From NCBI GenBank assembly GCA_963813725.1, contig CAWFAI010000004.1, forward strand, positions 1 through 64,000: a DNA stretch of 64,000 bases. The letters are read 5' to 3'. The DNA is from VGBV01 sp963813725 (GTDB lineage Bacteria; Actinomycetota; Thermoleophilia; Solirubrobacterales; 70-9). Positions 32,547 through 40,969 of the stretch are shown here, in pieces. The translations under genes and the position numbers were made by a program. Positions within the stretch are counted from its first letter, which is position 1; each line of letters begins with the position of its first letter. The notes below the pieces were generated by a model. It saw only the letters and a list, made by a program, of their open reading frames with translations. It was not told the origin of the DNA and did no database searches.

Positions 32547-33988
32547 GCGAGCGGGCGACCTCCTTCTCCGAGCTGGGCCTCTCGGCGGAACTCCTGCAGA
32601 CGCTGGAGGAGCTGGGGTACGAGGAGCCGACCCCGATCCAGGCCCAGGCGATCCCCGAGCTGCTTGGCGGCCACGACGTCATAGGCCAGGCCCAGACGGG
32701 CAGCGGCAAGACGGCCGCGTTCGGGCTCCCCATGCTGGAGCAGATCGACCAGTCCAACCCCGAGACCCAGGCGGTCGTGCTGACGCCGACCCGCGAGCTC
32801 TGCATCCAGGTGACCCAGGCCATGCGCGCCTACGCCGAGCATCTTCCCGACGTCAACGTGGTCGCGGTCTTCGGCGGCGCCCCGATCCGCGACCAGCAGT
32901 CGCGGCTGCGCGACGCAGCCCAGATCGTGGTCGCGACCGTGGGCCGGATGATGGACCTGATCTCGCGCCAGTCCCTGGTACTCACCTCGGCCCGCTACGT
33001 CGTCCTCGACGAGGCCGACGAGATGCTCGACCTGGGCTTCATCGAGGACGTCGAGAAGATCCTGCGGATGACCCCGAGCGGGCGCCAGACACTGCTGTTC
33101 TCGGCGACGATCCCCGAGCCGGTCGCGCGCCTGGCCGAGACCTACATGTACGACCCGGTCACGATCCGAGTGACCCCGAAGAAGCTGACGGTGGACTCGG
33201 TCGAGCAGGCCTACGTGATGGTCGAGCCCCGCGACAAGCTGAAGCGGGTGATCGAGGTGCTGAAGGCCGAGGAGCCCGAGCAGGCGATCATCTTCACCCG
33301 CACCAAGATCGGCGCCGCCAAGCTCGACAGGGCGCTCGCCGACAAGGGCCTGCGGGTGAAGGCGCTGCACGGCGACCTGAGCCAAGGCCAGCGCGACGGG
33401 GTGATGATCTCGTTCAAGGAGCACAAGGTGCCGCTGCTGGTGGCAACCGACATCGCCGCGCGCGGCCTCGACATCGAGCACGTCACCCACGTCATCAACT
33501 ACGACCTGCCCAACAACCCCGAGATCTACGTGCACCGGATCGGGCGCACCGGCCGGGTGGGGCGCACCGGGCGGGCGATCACGTTCGCGACCGCCAAGCA
33601 GCGCGAGGACCTGAAGACCATCGAGCGGGTGGTGAAGGCGCCGATCGGGGAGTGGGAGCCCCCCGAGGAGCGCCTGGAGCACGCGCCCAGGCCGAGGCGC
33701 CGCGAGCGGAGGGAGCGCGCGGCGCCGATCGGCGGCGATGGCGCCGGCGACGGACTGGTGAAGCTGTTCGTGAACCGCGGCAAGCGCGGCGGCATCAGCG
33801 AGGAGGACCTGCGCTGGGCGCTCACCGAGGGCGCCGTGATCCCCGAGGACGCGATCGCCTCGATCCGGGTCCTGGACCGCTTCTCGTTCGTGGAGCTGAA
33901 GGCCGGTGAGGCCGAGAAGGCCGTCGAGTTCCTTGACGGGACGAAGCTCAAGGGCAAGCAGATCCGGATGGAGGTGGCCCGCTCCTGA
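32543..33988 (+). CDS. DEAD-box RNA helicase with DbpA-type RNA-binding domain
   Basis: ATP-dependent RNA helicase, probably in ribosome assembly or cold adaptation. GTG at 32543 overlaps the previous stop. Of 481 residues, the Q motif is EEPTPIQAQAIP near 27, Walker A AQTGSGKT 50-57, DEAD 156-159, SAT 187-189, and HRIGRTGRVGRTG near 331. After a charged linker (RRRERRERAAPIGG) a C-terminal domain FVNRGKRGGISEEDLRWAL to KLKGKQIRMEVARS matches the DbpA/CsdA RNA-binding fold. That fits the DeaD/CsdA group; the exact orthologue is not settled. Confidence 0.93.
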   Translation: MSERATSFSELGLSAELLQTLEELGYEEPTPIQAQAIPELLGGHDVIGQAQTGSGKTAAFGLPMLEQIDQSNPETQAVVLTPTRELCIQVTQAMRAYAEHLPDVNVVAVFGGAPIRDQQSRLRDAAQIVVATVGRMMDLISRQSLVLTSARYVVLDEADEMLDLGFIEDVEKILRMTPSGRQTLLFSATIPEPVARLAETYMYDPVTIRVTPKKLTVDSVEQAYVMVEPRDKLKRVIEVLKAEEPEQAIIFTRTKIGAAKLDRALADKGLRVKALHGDLSQGQRDGVMISFKEHKVPLLVATDIAARGLDIEHVTHVINYDLPNNPEIYVHRIGRTGRVGRTGRAITFATAKQREDLKTIERVVKAPIGEWEPPEERLEHAPRPRRRERRERAAPIGGDGAGDGLVKLFVNRGKRGGISEEDLRWALTEGAVIPEDAIASIRVLDRFSFVELKAGEAEKAVEFLDGTKLKGKQIRMEVARS

Positions 33989-34017
33989 GCAATTCCATCT
34001 TCCCCGACGGCTGCCCA

Positions 34018-35832
34018 ATGCCGATCGAGGACTACGCGATGATCGGCGACCTGCACACCGCCGCGCTGGTGGGCCGCAACGGATCGATCGACTGGCTCTG
34101 CGTGCCGCGCTTCGACTCGGGAGCGTGCTTCGCCGCGCTGCTGGGTGACGAGCGCAACGGGCACTGGCGCCTGGCGCCGGCGGGCGAGGTGACCGGGGTC
34201 AGCCGGCGCTACCGCGGCGAGACGATGGTGCTGGAGACCGACTTCGAGACGGCGGAGGGAGCCGTGCGGGTCGTCGACTGCATGCCCGTCAAGGGTCACG
34301 GGCGCACCGTGGTCCGGGCAGTCGAGGGCCTGCGAGGCGAGGTCCAGATGCACATGGACCTGGTCATCCGCTTCGACTACGGATCGACGATCCCCTGGGT
34401 GCAGAGCGGGCCCACCGGGACCTCGGCGGTCGCCGGGCCCGATTCCCTCTACCTCTGGACCGACGTGGAGACGCGCGGGGAGAAGCTGAAGACGGTCGCC
34501 GACTTCGTCGTCCGCGAGGGCGAGGACATCCCCTTCACGCTGACCTGGAACCCGTCCCACGAGGAGGCTCCCGAGGCCGTTTCGGGCCTTTGGGCGATCC
34601 GCGATACAGAGGACTGGTGGCGGCAGTGGAGCGGCAGCTGCTCGTTCTCGGGCGAGTACCGCGACCAGGTGGTCCGCTCGCTGCTGGTGCTGAAGGCGCT
34701 CACCTACAGGCCCACGGGGGGGATCGTCGCCGCGCCCACGACCTCGCTGCCGGAGGCCCTGGGCGGCGAGCGCAACTGGGACTACCGCTACTGCTGGCTG
34801 CGCGATGCGGTGCTCACGCTGGACGCGCTGATGCTCGGCGGCTTCAGCCAGGAGGCGCTGGACTTCGGGGCCTGGGTGCTGCGCGCGACCGCCTCGCATC
34901 CCTCCCAGACCCAGGTGCTGTACGGCGTCAGCGGCGAGCGGCGGCTGATGGAGTACGAGCTGGACCACCTGCCCGGCTACGAGGACTCGAAGCCGGTGCG
35001 GGTCGGCAACGCGGCGTCCGACCAGTTCCAGCTCGACGTGTTCGGCGAGCTGCTGGACGCGGCCTACCGGGGGCGAGAGCTGACCGGTTCTCTCAGCCAG
35101 AGCGGATGGCAGCGCCAGCAGGCCTTGCTCGCGTACCTGGAGGAGATCTGGCGCGAGCCCGACGAGGGGATCTGGGAGGTGCGCGGACCTCGCCGCCAGT
35201 TCACCCACTCGAAGGTGATGGCCTGGGTGGGGTTCGATCGCGCGATCAAGACCGTCGAGCACCAGGGCGCGGAGGGGGACGTCGAACGCTGGCGCCGGGT
35301 CCGCCAGGAGATCCACCACCAGGTCTGCACCGAGGCCTACGACCCCGAGCGCAACACCTTCACCCAGTACTACGGCTCAAAGGAGCTCGATGCCGCGACC
35401 CTGCTGATTCCGGCCGTCGGCTTCCTGCCGCCCGACGACGCGCGTGTGATCGGAACCATCGACGCGATCCAGGCCGAGCTGGCCGGCGACGGGTTCGTGC
35501 GCCGCTACTCCACCGGCGAGGGCACCGACGACGTCGATGGGCTGCGCGGCGAGGAGGGGGCGTTCCTGCCCTGCTCGTTCTGGCTGGCCGACGCCCTGGC
35601 GATGGCCGGGCGCACCGACGAGGCCCGCGAGCTGTTCGAGCGGCTGCTGGGGCTGCTCAACGACGTCGGCCTGATCTCCGAGGAGTACGAGCCCAAGCAG
35701 GGACGGCTGATCGGGAACTTTCCCCAGGCCTTCACCCACCTCGCGCTGATCAACACCGCTTCGCTGCTGGGCGGCGCCAAGTCGATGAGCCGGCCCCAGG
35801 GCCGCGAGGGCGACCACGGCCACGTGCTCTAG
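34018..35832 (+). CDS. Glycoside hydrolase family 15 protein (glucoamylase/trehalase-like)
   Basis: Hydrolyses alpha-glucosidic bonds; mycobacterial relatives cleave trehalose. ATG at 34018 fits the family opening MPIEDYAMIGDLHTAALVGR, NGSIDWLCVPRFDSGACFAA. Of 604 residues, the first third is a beta-sandwich and the rest an (alpha/alpha)6 barrel. Barrel motifs: NWDYRYCWLRDAVLTLDALM, and EEGAFLPCSFWLADALAMAG with the general-base Glu region of GH15. EEYEPKQGRLIGNFPQAFTH holds the second Glu candidate. No signal peptide, so it acts in the cytoplasm. No ribosome site is visible; it starts 29 nt after the helicase and may be co-transcribed. Confidence 0.9.
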   Translation: MPIEDYAMIGDLHTAALVGRNGSIDWLCVPRFDSGACFAALLGDERNGHWRLAPAGEVTGVSRRYRGETMVLETDFETAEGAVRVVDCMPVKGHGRTVVRAVEGLRGEVQMHMDLVIRFDYGSTIPWVQSGPTGTSAVAGPDSLYLWTDVETRGEKLKTVADFVVREGEDIPFTLTWNPSHEEAPEAVSGLWAIRDTEDWWRQWSGSCSFSGEYRDQVVRSLLVLKALTYRPTGGIVAAPTTSLPEALGGERNWDYRYCWLRDAVLTLDALMLGGFSQEALDFGAWVLRATASHPSQTQVLYGVSGERRLMEYELDHLPGYEDSKPVRVGNAASDQFQLDVFGELLDAAYRGRELTGSLSQSGWQRQQALLAYLEEIWREPDEGIWEVRGPRRQFTHSKVMAWVGFDRAIKTVEHQGAEGDVERWRRVRQEIHHQVCTEAYDPERNTFTQYYGSKELDAATLLIPAVGFLPPDDARVIGTIDAIQAELAGDGFVRRYSTGEGTDDVDGLRGEEGAFLPCSFWLADALAMAGRTDEARELFERLLGLLNDVGLISEEYEPKQGRLIGNFPQAFTHLALINTASLLGGAKSMSRPQGREGDHGHVL

Positions 35833-35851
35833 CCCGGCCGCAGCCGCCGCC

Positions 35852-36220
35852 CTAGCTCGCCAGCTCCTCGATCCGGTTGATCAGGTCGTCCCACTCGAAC
35901 GGCTTGGGGATGACCCCGTTGGCGCCGAGCGCCTTCATCCGCTCGGGCTGCTGCGCGTCGAGGTGCGCGGAGATGATCAGCACCGGGATCTCACAGCCCG
36001 AGCTGCGCAGCTCCTGCAGGGCGTCGATGCCCGAGAGCCGCGGCATCATCGCGTCCAGCAGGATCACGTCCGGGGCGGACTTGCCGTCCTCCTCCTTGAG
36101 CGCGTCCAGGACCTCGATGCCGTCGGTCGCGGTGTCCACCTCGTAGCCCGCGACCTCGAGCCGCCGCTGCAACATCAGCAGCACGGTCTCGGAGTCGTCG
36201 GCGACGAGCAGCCTGGTCAC
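35852..36220 (-). CDS. Single-domain response regulator
   Basis: Receiver of a two-component pathway with no output domain. GTG at 36220 overlaps the kinase stop as GTGA. The 122-residue protein has the acidic pocket VADDSE, phosphoacceptor Asp 56 in VILLDAMMPRLSG, Ser in LIISAHL and Lys 106 in GVIPKPFEW, all complete. With no DNA-binding part it must signal by protein contact or pass phosphate onward. Its coupling to the upstream kinase makes them a likely cognate pair. Confidence 0.92.
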   Translation of the reverse strand: MTRLLVADDSETVLLMLQRRLEVAGYEVDTATDGIEVLDALKEEDGKSAPDVILLDAMMPRLSGIDALQELRSSGCEIPVLIISAHLDAQQPERMKALGANGVIPKPFEWDDLINRIEELAS

Positions 36221-37734
36221 GCTCGGGCCTCGGTCGCAGCCTCGCGACCGTTGTCCGATGCGTCCGGGGCCGGACGGCCATCCTTGGCGATCGGCAACAC
36301 GAATCTGAAGGTAGCGCCCTGACCCGGCTGGGAGGCGGCCGAGATCGCTCCGCCGTGCAGTTCGACCAGCGACTTGGCGATCGCCAGCCCCAGGCCGGTT
36401 CCGCCGATCTCCTGCGTTTCCCCGCTCTGCGCCCTCCAGAAGCGCTCGAAGACGTGGTCCAGCTCCTCGGTGTCCAGCCCGGGGCCGTCGTCGGCGACCG
36501 CGAACTCCACCTGCGCCCCGGCGGTGGCCGCGGTCAGGCTCACGAGGGCGCCTTCGGGGGCGTACTTGTTGGCGTTGGTGAGCAGGTTGGAGAGGACTTG
36601 GCTGATGCGATCCGGGTCGGCGACAACGTCGGGCACGTCCTTCTCGACTTCGACGCTCAGCCTCTGGCTCTTCTCTTCGAAGTTGGGCCGCATGTGGCGG
36701 CCGACCCGCTGTGCCAGCGGCCGAACGGGAGTCGGCTCGGGGTCGATGCGCAGCTTCCCGGCGTCGCTGCGGGCCAGGTCGAGCAGGTCGTTGATCATCT
36801 TCTGAAGCTGGCCGGCGCTGTCGGCGATGATCTCGGCAGCCTCCATCTGCTGCGCGTTGAGCCCCTTGGGCTGGGCGGTCAGCATCTCGGCGAAGCCCTT
36901 GACGACCGTGACCGGCGTCCGCAGCTCGTGCGAGACGGTGAGCACGAAGTCGTCCTTCATGCGCTCGATGCGGTCGCGCTCGCGCGCGTCGCGTTCGAGC
37001 GCGGTGGCCATCTCGTTGAAGGCCTGTCCCAGGGTCGCGATCTCGACCGGGCCCCCGACCTCGACCCGGGTTTCCAGGTCGCCGCCCGCGAGGCGGCGGG
37101 CGCCGTCGACAAGGCGGGCGAGCGGCGCGCGCATCGAGTTGATCAGGCCGGAGAACAGGATCAGAGCCGCGAACAGGGCGCCGGCCAGCCCGACCGCGAC
37201 GAGGATCGTGGTGTCGCGGGTGTCCTCGCGGGCGTTGTCGCGCACGGCGTCGCGGGCGCCGCGGGTGGCGACGCTGAGCTGCTCGGCGCTGGTGGTGACG
37301 TCGGTGGTGAGCCGCCGTTCGACCCTGCGCGGCGGCTCGTTGCCGCGCAGCCGCGGTGCCGCCACCGCCTCGCGCCACGCGGCCTCGTCCGCCACCAGTC
37401 GTTCCAGGCGCGCCGGGAGGACGGGGTTCCCGCCGGTCAGCTCACCGGCGCGGTCCGCGGCCTGGCTGAAGTCCTCGGTCGCGCGCTCGAACTCACGCGC
37501 GTCGGGGGGCACTCCCGGCGCGGGCGGACGGATGGCCGCCTGCTCGAGGATGAAGCTGGAGCCCAGGCGCTCGGCCTCCAGCTCGAGCTGGAAGTAGCGG
37601 CTGGTCTCGTCCTCGAAGTCGACCCGGATCTGGAACAGGCGCCCGACCCCGAGCAGCGAGACGGCGAGCAGCAGCGTGAAGAGGATCAAAAAGCCGATCC
37701 TCAAGCGTGCCGTGAGGGAAGGGTTGAATCGCAT
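36217..37734 (-). CDS. Membrane sensor histidine kinase
   Basis: Senses an extracytoplasmic signal and phosphorylates the receiver encoded next. The 505-residue protein has TM helix 1 at 11-31, an outside domain of about 145 residues that looks mostly helical, and TM helix 2 at 176-197. A HAMP linker follows (SMRAPLARLVDGARRLAGGD). His 269 is the phosphorylation site in LTVSHELRTPVTVVKG. ATP-binding motifs are NLLTNANKYAPEG (N box), VADDGPGL (G1) and GGTGLGLAIAKSL (G2). The outside domain is four-helix-like, so the ligand cannot be guessed. It is divergent from a Gly-rich secreted protein 47 nt away. Confidence 0.93.
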   Translation of the reverse strand: MRFNPSLTARLRIGFLILFTLLLAVSLLGVGRLFQIRVDFEDETSRYFQLELEAERLGSSFILEQAAIRPPAPGVPPDAREFERATEDFSQAADRAGELTGGNPVLPARLERLVADEAAWREAVAAPRLRGNEPPRRVERRLTTDVTTSAEQLSVATRGARDAVRDNAREDTRDTTILVAVGLAGALFAALILFSGLINSMRAPLARLVDGARRLAGGDLETRVEVGGPVEIATLGQAFNEMATALERDARERDRIERMKDDFVLTVSHELRTPVTVVKGFAEMLTAQPKGLNAQQMEAAEIIADSAGQLQKMINDLLDLARSDAGKLRIDPEPTPVRPLAQRVGRHMRPNFEEKSQRLSVEVEKDVPDVVADPDRISQVLSNLLTNANKYAPEGALVSLTAATAGAQVEFAVADDGPGLDTEELDHVFERFWRAQSGETQEIGGTGLGLAIAKSLVELHGGAISAASQPGQGATFRFVLPIAKDGRPAPDASDNGREAATEARA

Positions 37735-37763
37735 CGTTGCCTCGCCGCTGAGCTATATCTACA

Positions 37764-37774
37764 CTACTGAGTAG
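37764..37774. promoter_or_regulatory. Perfect palindrome CTACTGAGTAG in a divergent promoter
   Basis: An 11-bp palindrome (5+1+5) in the 47-bp gap between the kinase and the Gly-rich protein, inside the only AT-rich stretch nearby. It could be an operator for both genes. No second copy was noticed in this window. Confidence 0.3.
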
Positions 37775-37781
37775 AAGTTGT

Positions 37782-38348
37782 ATGGGTAATGGAATGCTTT
37801 CGCAATGGCGCCGCGGAATGGTGGCGCGAGGCCTCGCGACGGCCGCTCTGCTTGCCGTGCCCGTCACGGTCGCGGCCGCGATCGGCTTCGAGGGCAGCTT
37901 AGGCGGCCTCTACGACGGCCTCGACGCCGTCGTCTCGGGCCCCGATACCGCTCAGACCGAGCCCGCCTCGGCGGCCTCCGACGTTGAGCGGGCGGCCGCG
38001 ACGGCGCCGGCGACCGTTGGGGCCGCGACCGCCCGCGCCAACCGCAGGAACGCAGCCGGCAATGACACGGCGGACGCTCCCGTCTCGGGCGGTGGCGGCG
38101 GCGGCGGCGGCGGAGCGCCGATCGGCGGATCCGGCGGCGGCTCGGGGGGCGCGGACCTCGGCCTGCCCACCGGCGGCGGCGGTTCGGGCGGCGGCGGCGG
38201 GATCCTGGGAGGCGGCGGCTCGGGCGGCGGCGGCATCCTGGGAGGGGGCGGCTCGAGCGGCGGCGGGGGCAGCGTCGGTGGGGCAGTCAATGACGTCGTC
38301 AACGGCGTCAACGAGACCGTCGGCGGCGTGCTCGGCGGCCGCAACTAG
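37782..38348 (+). CDS. Secreted Gly-rich protein
   Basis: Extracytoplasmic low-complexity protein of unknown function. ATG at 37782 (an ATG at 37794 is also possible) starts a basic N-terminus and a hydrophobic core (GLATAALLAVPVTVAAAIGF). An Ala/Thr-rich middle leads to about 75 residues that are mostly Gly with Ser, built on a repeating GGGGSGGGGILGG unit. It ends AVNDVVNGVNETVGGVLGGR, a predicted amphipathic helix. Proteins like this can be wall or matrix components. It is divergent from the sensor kinase, which may therefore control it; that is inference. Confidence 0.7.
   Translation: MGNGMLSQWRRGMVARGLATAALLAVPVTVAAAIGFEGSLGGLYDGLDAVVSGPDTAQTEPASAASDVERAAATAPATVGAATARANRRNAAGNDTADAPVSGGGGGGGGGAPIGGSGGGSGGADLGLPTGGGGSGGGGGILGGGGSGGGGILGGGGSSGGGGSVGGAVNDVVNGVNETVGGVLGGRN
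38172..38270 (+). repeat. Tandem coding repeat (Gly/Ser-Ile-Leu unit)
   Basis: Two near-identical units of 33-39 nt (ending at 38210 and 38243) and a partial third, each encoding GGGGSGGGG then ILGG. GC-rich and prone to slippage, so the copy number may vary or be mis-assembled. Confidence 0.6.
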
Positions 38349-38352
38349 TCAT

Positions 38353-39012
38353 CTAGACGGCGGCGCCGGTCAGCCTCTGCAGCCGCGCGATCGTCTGCTC
38401 GGCGTCGACGTGGCGGATCGCGGTCATGCCCACGGCCTCGGCTCCCTCGCAGTTCTCCCGCAGGTCATCGACGAACAGGCACGCTCGCGGCGCCACCCCC
38501 AGGCCCTTCGCGGCGAGCAGGTAGATGTCGGGCTCGGGCTTGTGCATCCGCACCTCGGCCGAGATCACGACCTCGTCGAAGAGCTCGGCGAGCAGATCGC
38601 GGTCGTAGTGGTCCACGCTCCAGGAGTTGCTGACGAGGCCCGTCGCGAGGCCGGCGGCCCGCACGCCGCGCACCGCCTCGACCATCGCCGGCAGCGGCCT
38701 CATCCCGGCGAACATGCTGTCGATCAGCCCGGCGTGGTCCTTCAGGCCCAGCCTGGTCCCGAACTTGCGCTCGAACTCGTCCTCGGTCAGGGCCCCGGTC
38801 TCGAGCCCTCGCAGGTCGGCCAGAGCGTCGGGGTCGTGCCGGAAGAGGTCCTTGACCGCGTCGGGCTCCAGCCCTTGATCGCGGCAGAAGGCCGCGAAGC
38901 TGTCCCAGACCGGGGTGGTGAGGACACCGCCGAAGTCGAAGAGGACCGCCTCGTAGGTGGGTGACCCGGGGGGCGAGCCCGAGGGGTCGCCGCCATATGC
39001 TTGCGCGGGCAT
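38353..39012 (-). CDS. HAD-like phosphatase (ACAD10/epoxide-hydrolase N-domain type)
   Basis: Putative small-molecule phosphatase. ATG at 39012 gives 219 residues and has a TAGCCT box 8 nt upstream. Motif I is AVLFDFGGVLT with nucleophile Asp 26; the second Asp of the usual DxD is Gly, as in the YihX group. Motif II is GLVSNSW, motif III Lys in RMHKPEPDIYLLAA, motif IV CLFVDDLRENCEGA. MTAIRHVDAEQTIARL is typical for the HAD domain at the start of human ACAD10. It is divergent from an APH-type kinase, the next domain of ACAD10, and an ACAD gene lies 2 kb away. Confidence 0.87.
   Translation of the reverse strand: MPAQAYGGDPSGSPPGSPTYEAVLFDFGGVLTTPVWDSFAAFCRDQGLEPDAVKDLFRHDPDALADLRGLETGALTEDEFERKFGTRLGLKDHAGLIDSMFAGMRPLPAMVEAVRGVRAAGLATGLVSNSWSVDHYDRDLLAELFDEVVISAEVRMHKPEPDIYLLAAKGLGVAPRACLFVDDLRENCEGAEAVGMTAIRHVDAEQTIARLQRLTGAAV
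38996..39001 (+). promoter_or_regulatory. -10 box of the APH-type kinase (leaderless), inside the HAD gene
   Basis: TATGCT, 9 nt before the ATG at 39011. It lies within the first codons of the opposing HAD gene. Confidence 0.5.
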
Positions 39013-40054
39013 GGCGGAGCAGGCTACCGACGCACCCGAAGGCATCGACCGCGCAGGGGTCGAGGCCTGGTTCGAGGCGAACGTCCCGGGCGCGAAGCCG
39101 CCGCTGAGCTTCGACCGCATCTCCGGTGGCCGCTCGAACCTGACATTCGCGGTCCACGATTCGGCCGGCGAGAGCTGGGCCCTGCGCCGGCCCCCGCTCG
39201 GCAAGCGCCTGGGCTCGGCGCACGACATGGGCCGCGAGCACAGGGTGATCGCGGCGCTGCAGGACACGCCGGTGCCCGTGCCCCCCGTCGTCGGTTTCTG
39301 CGAGGAGGAGGCGGTGAACGGCGCGCCGTTCTACGTGATGGGCTTCGTCGAGGGGCCGATCCTGCGCTCGGCCGAGGACGCGGAGCCGTTCAGCGAGGGG
39401 CAGTGCGCGGCCATCGGCGAGCGCGTCATCGACACGCTGGTCGAGATCCACGCCGTCGACCCGGACGCGGTGGGGCTGGGGGAGCTGGGGCGCAAGGAGG
39501 CCTACGTCGAGCGCCAGCTGAAGCGCTGGCACGGCCAATGGGAGAAATCCAAGACACGCGAACTCGAGACGGTCGACGAGGTTCACCGCCGTCTCTCCGA
39601 GCGCATCCCCGAGCAGGGGCCGGCGACGATCGTCCACGGCGACTACCGCCTGGACAACATGATCCTCACCGGTGCCGGCGAGGTCGCCGCGGTGGTGGAC
39701 TGGGAGCTGTGCACGCTCGGCGACCCGCTCGCCGACGTCGGGCTGCTGCTGGTCTACTGGTCGCAGGCCGGGGACGAGTTCATGCCGCTGTTCGCGCCGG
39801 CGACGATCGCCCCGGGGTTCATCACCCGCGACCAGGTGAAGCAGCGCTACGCCGAGGGCTCGGGCAGGGACCTCTCGCAGGTGGACTTCTTCGTCGCGCT
39901 CGGATACTGGAAGCTCGCGATCATCCTCGAGGGCGTCTACGCCCGCTACGCCGAGGGCCAATACGGCAAGACCGACGAGGGCTTCGAGGAGTTCGCCAGG
40001 ATCGTCGAGCGCCTCGCGGCGGCCGCCGAGGAGGCCGTCGGGCGGCTCGGCTAG
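39011..40054 (+). CDS. APH-family phosphotransferase (ACAD10/11-type kinase)
   Basis: Kinase of the aminoglycoside-phosphotransferase/choline-kinase fold that probably phosphorylates a hydroxyacyl compound. ATG at 39011 is chosen over upstream starts because of the TATGCT box. The 347-residue protein has the N-lobe ISGGRSNLTFAVHDSAG and SWALRRPPLGKRLGSAHDMG, the ACAD10/11-specific pattern. Catalytic loop is IVHGDYRLDNMI (HGDxxxxN), metal loop VVDWELCTLGDPLADVG. The start codon shares the AT of CATG with the opposing HAD start. Antibiotic resistance is unlikely given the ACAD-type signature. Confidence 0.88.
   Translation: MAEQATDAPEGIDRAGVEAWFEANVPGAKPPLSFDRISGGRSNLTFAVHDSAGESWALRRPPLGKRLGSAHDMGREHRVIAALQDTPVPVPPVVGFCEEEAVNGAPFYVMGFVEGPILRSAEDAEPFSEGQCAAIGERVIDTLVEIHAVDPDAVGLGELGRKEAYVERQLKRWHGQWEKSKTRELETVDEVHRRLSERIPEQGPATIVHGDYRLDNMILTGAGEVAAVVDWELCTLGDPLADVGLLLVYWSQAGDEFMPLFAPATIAPGFITRDQVKQRYAEGSGRDLSQVDFFVALGYWKLAIILEGVYARYAEGQYGKTDEGFEEFARIVERLAAAAEEAVGRLG
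39021..39026 (-). promoter_or_regulatory. -10 box of the HAD gene (leaderless), inside the APH gene
   Basis: TAGCCT on the - strand, 8 nt before the ATG at 39012, within the first codons of the opposing kinase gene. Confidence 0.5.
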
Positions 40055-40126
40055 CGCGCTGCTTCGACCTTCGAGGGCTTTATCAGCATATTCTTGGCCG
40101 GTCCAAGCCGAACGGGAGGTTTGCCT

Positions 40127-40948
40127 GTGGCATCGACGTCCGATTCAGAGTTGAAGGGCCGCCATCGCAAGATGTGGGCGGCAGGCGATTACGCCTCGAT
40201 GGTGGAGCTGTGGCTGCTGCCGTTAGGACCGCGGCTCGTCGAGGCTTGCGGCATCGAATCCGGAATGCGCGTTCTGGATGTCGCCGCCGGCAGCGGCAAT
40301 GCTTCGATTCCCGCGGCGGAGACCGGCGCCAGCGTCACCGCCAGCGACCTGACGCCCGAGCTGCTCGAGGCGGGCCGTGCCCGGGCGGAGTCAGCCGGGC
40401 TCGAACTCGAGTGGGTGGAAGCGGACGCAGAGAACCTGCCGTTCGATCAGGGGTCGTTCGACGTCGTGATCTCGGCGATCGGTGCGATGTTCGCCCCCCA
40501 CCACCAGCAGGCGGCCGACGAGCTCGTCCGCGTCTGCCGGCCGGGCGGCACGATCGGGCTGCTGAGCTGGACCCCCGACGGCATGCTCGGCGCCCTGTTC
40601 AGGACGATGGGGCCGTTCGCCCCGCCGCCCCCGCCCGGTGCGCAACCGCCGCCGCTGTGGGGCAGCGAGGAGCATCTGCGTGAGCTCTTCGGCGACTCGG
40701 TGGATTGGCGCACGCTCGAGCGCGACGAGTTGGCGATCACGGTCTTCGAGCGTCCAGGCGACTACGGCGAGCATTTCAAGGAGCGATACGGACCGACCAT
40801 CGCGGCTCGCGCCAACGCGGAAAAGGACGGGCGGGAGGCCGAGTTCGACGAGGCGCTCGAACGCTTCTGCGAAGAGTGGAACCGCGGTACCGCAGAGGAC
40901 GCGCGGTTCGAGAAGGAGTATCTGCTCGCGGTCGGGACGCGCGCCTGA
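40127..40948 (+). CDS. Class I SAM-dependent methyltransferase
   Basis: Methylates an unknown substrate. GTG at 40127 is chosen because a GGGAGG site lies 7-8 nt upstream. The 273-residue protein has SAM motif I MRVLDVAAGSGNASIPAAE, an acidic strand 2 end (VTASDLTPELL), motif II WVEADAENLPFDQGSFDVVI and SAIGAMFAPHHQQAADELVR, the UbiE/COQ5-like layout. A Pro-rich loop follows (FAPPPPPGAQPPPLWG). An ACAD converges on it 22 nt downstream. No helper gene shows the substrate. Confidence 0.85.
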   Translation: MASTSDSELKGRHRKMWAAGDYASMVELWLLPLGPRLVEACGIESGMRVLDVAAGSGNASIPAAETGASVTASDLTPELLEAGRARAESAGLELEWVEADAENLPFDQGSFDVVISAIGAMFAPHHQQAADELVRVCRPGGTIGLLSWTPDGMLGALFRTMGPFAPPPPPGAQPPPLWGSEEHLRELFGDSVDWRTLERDELAITVFERPGDYGEHFKERYGPTIAARANAEKDGREAEFDEALERFCEEWNRGTAEDARFEKEYLLAVGTRA

Positions 40949-40969
40949 TCGGCTAGGGGCGCGAGGGGC

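Noticed and set aside
38172..38270. CRISPR-like repeat array
   Set aside because: Short adjacent units without unique spacers, in frame within a Gly-rich coding region.
39011..40054. Aminoglycoside resistance gene
   Set aside because: The kinase has the APH fold, but RPPLGKRLGSAHDMG-type residues and the neighbouring ACAD and HAD genes point to the ACAD10/11 kinase group.
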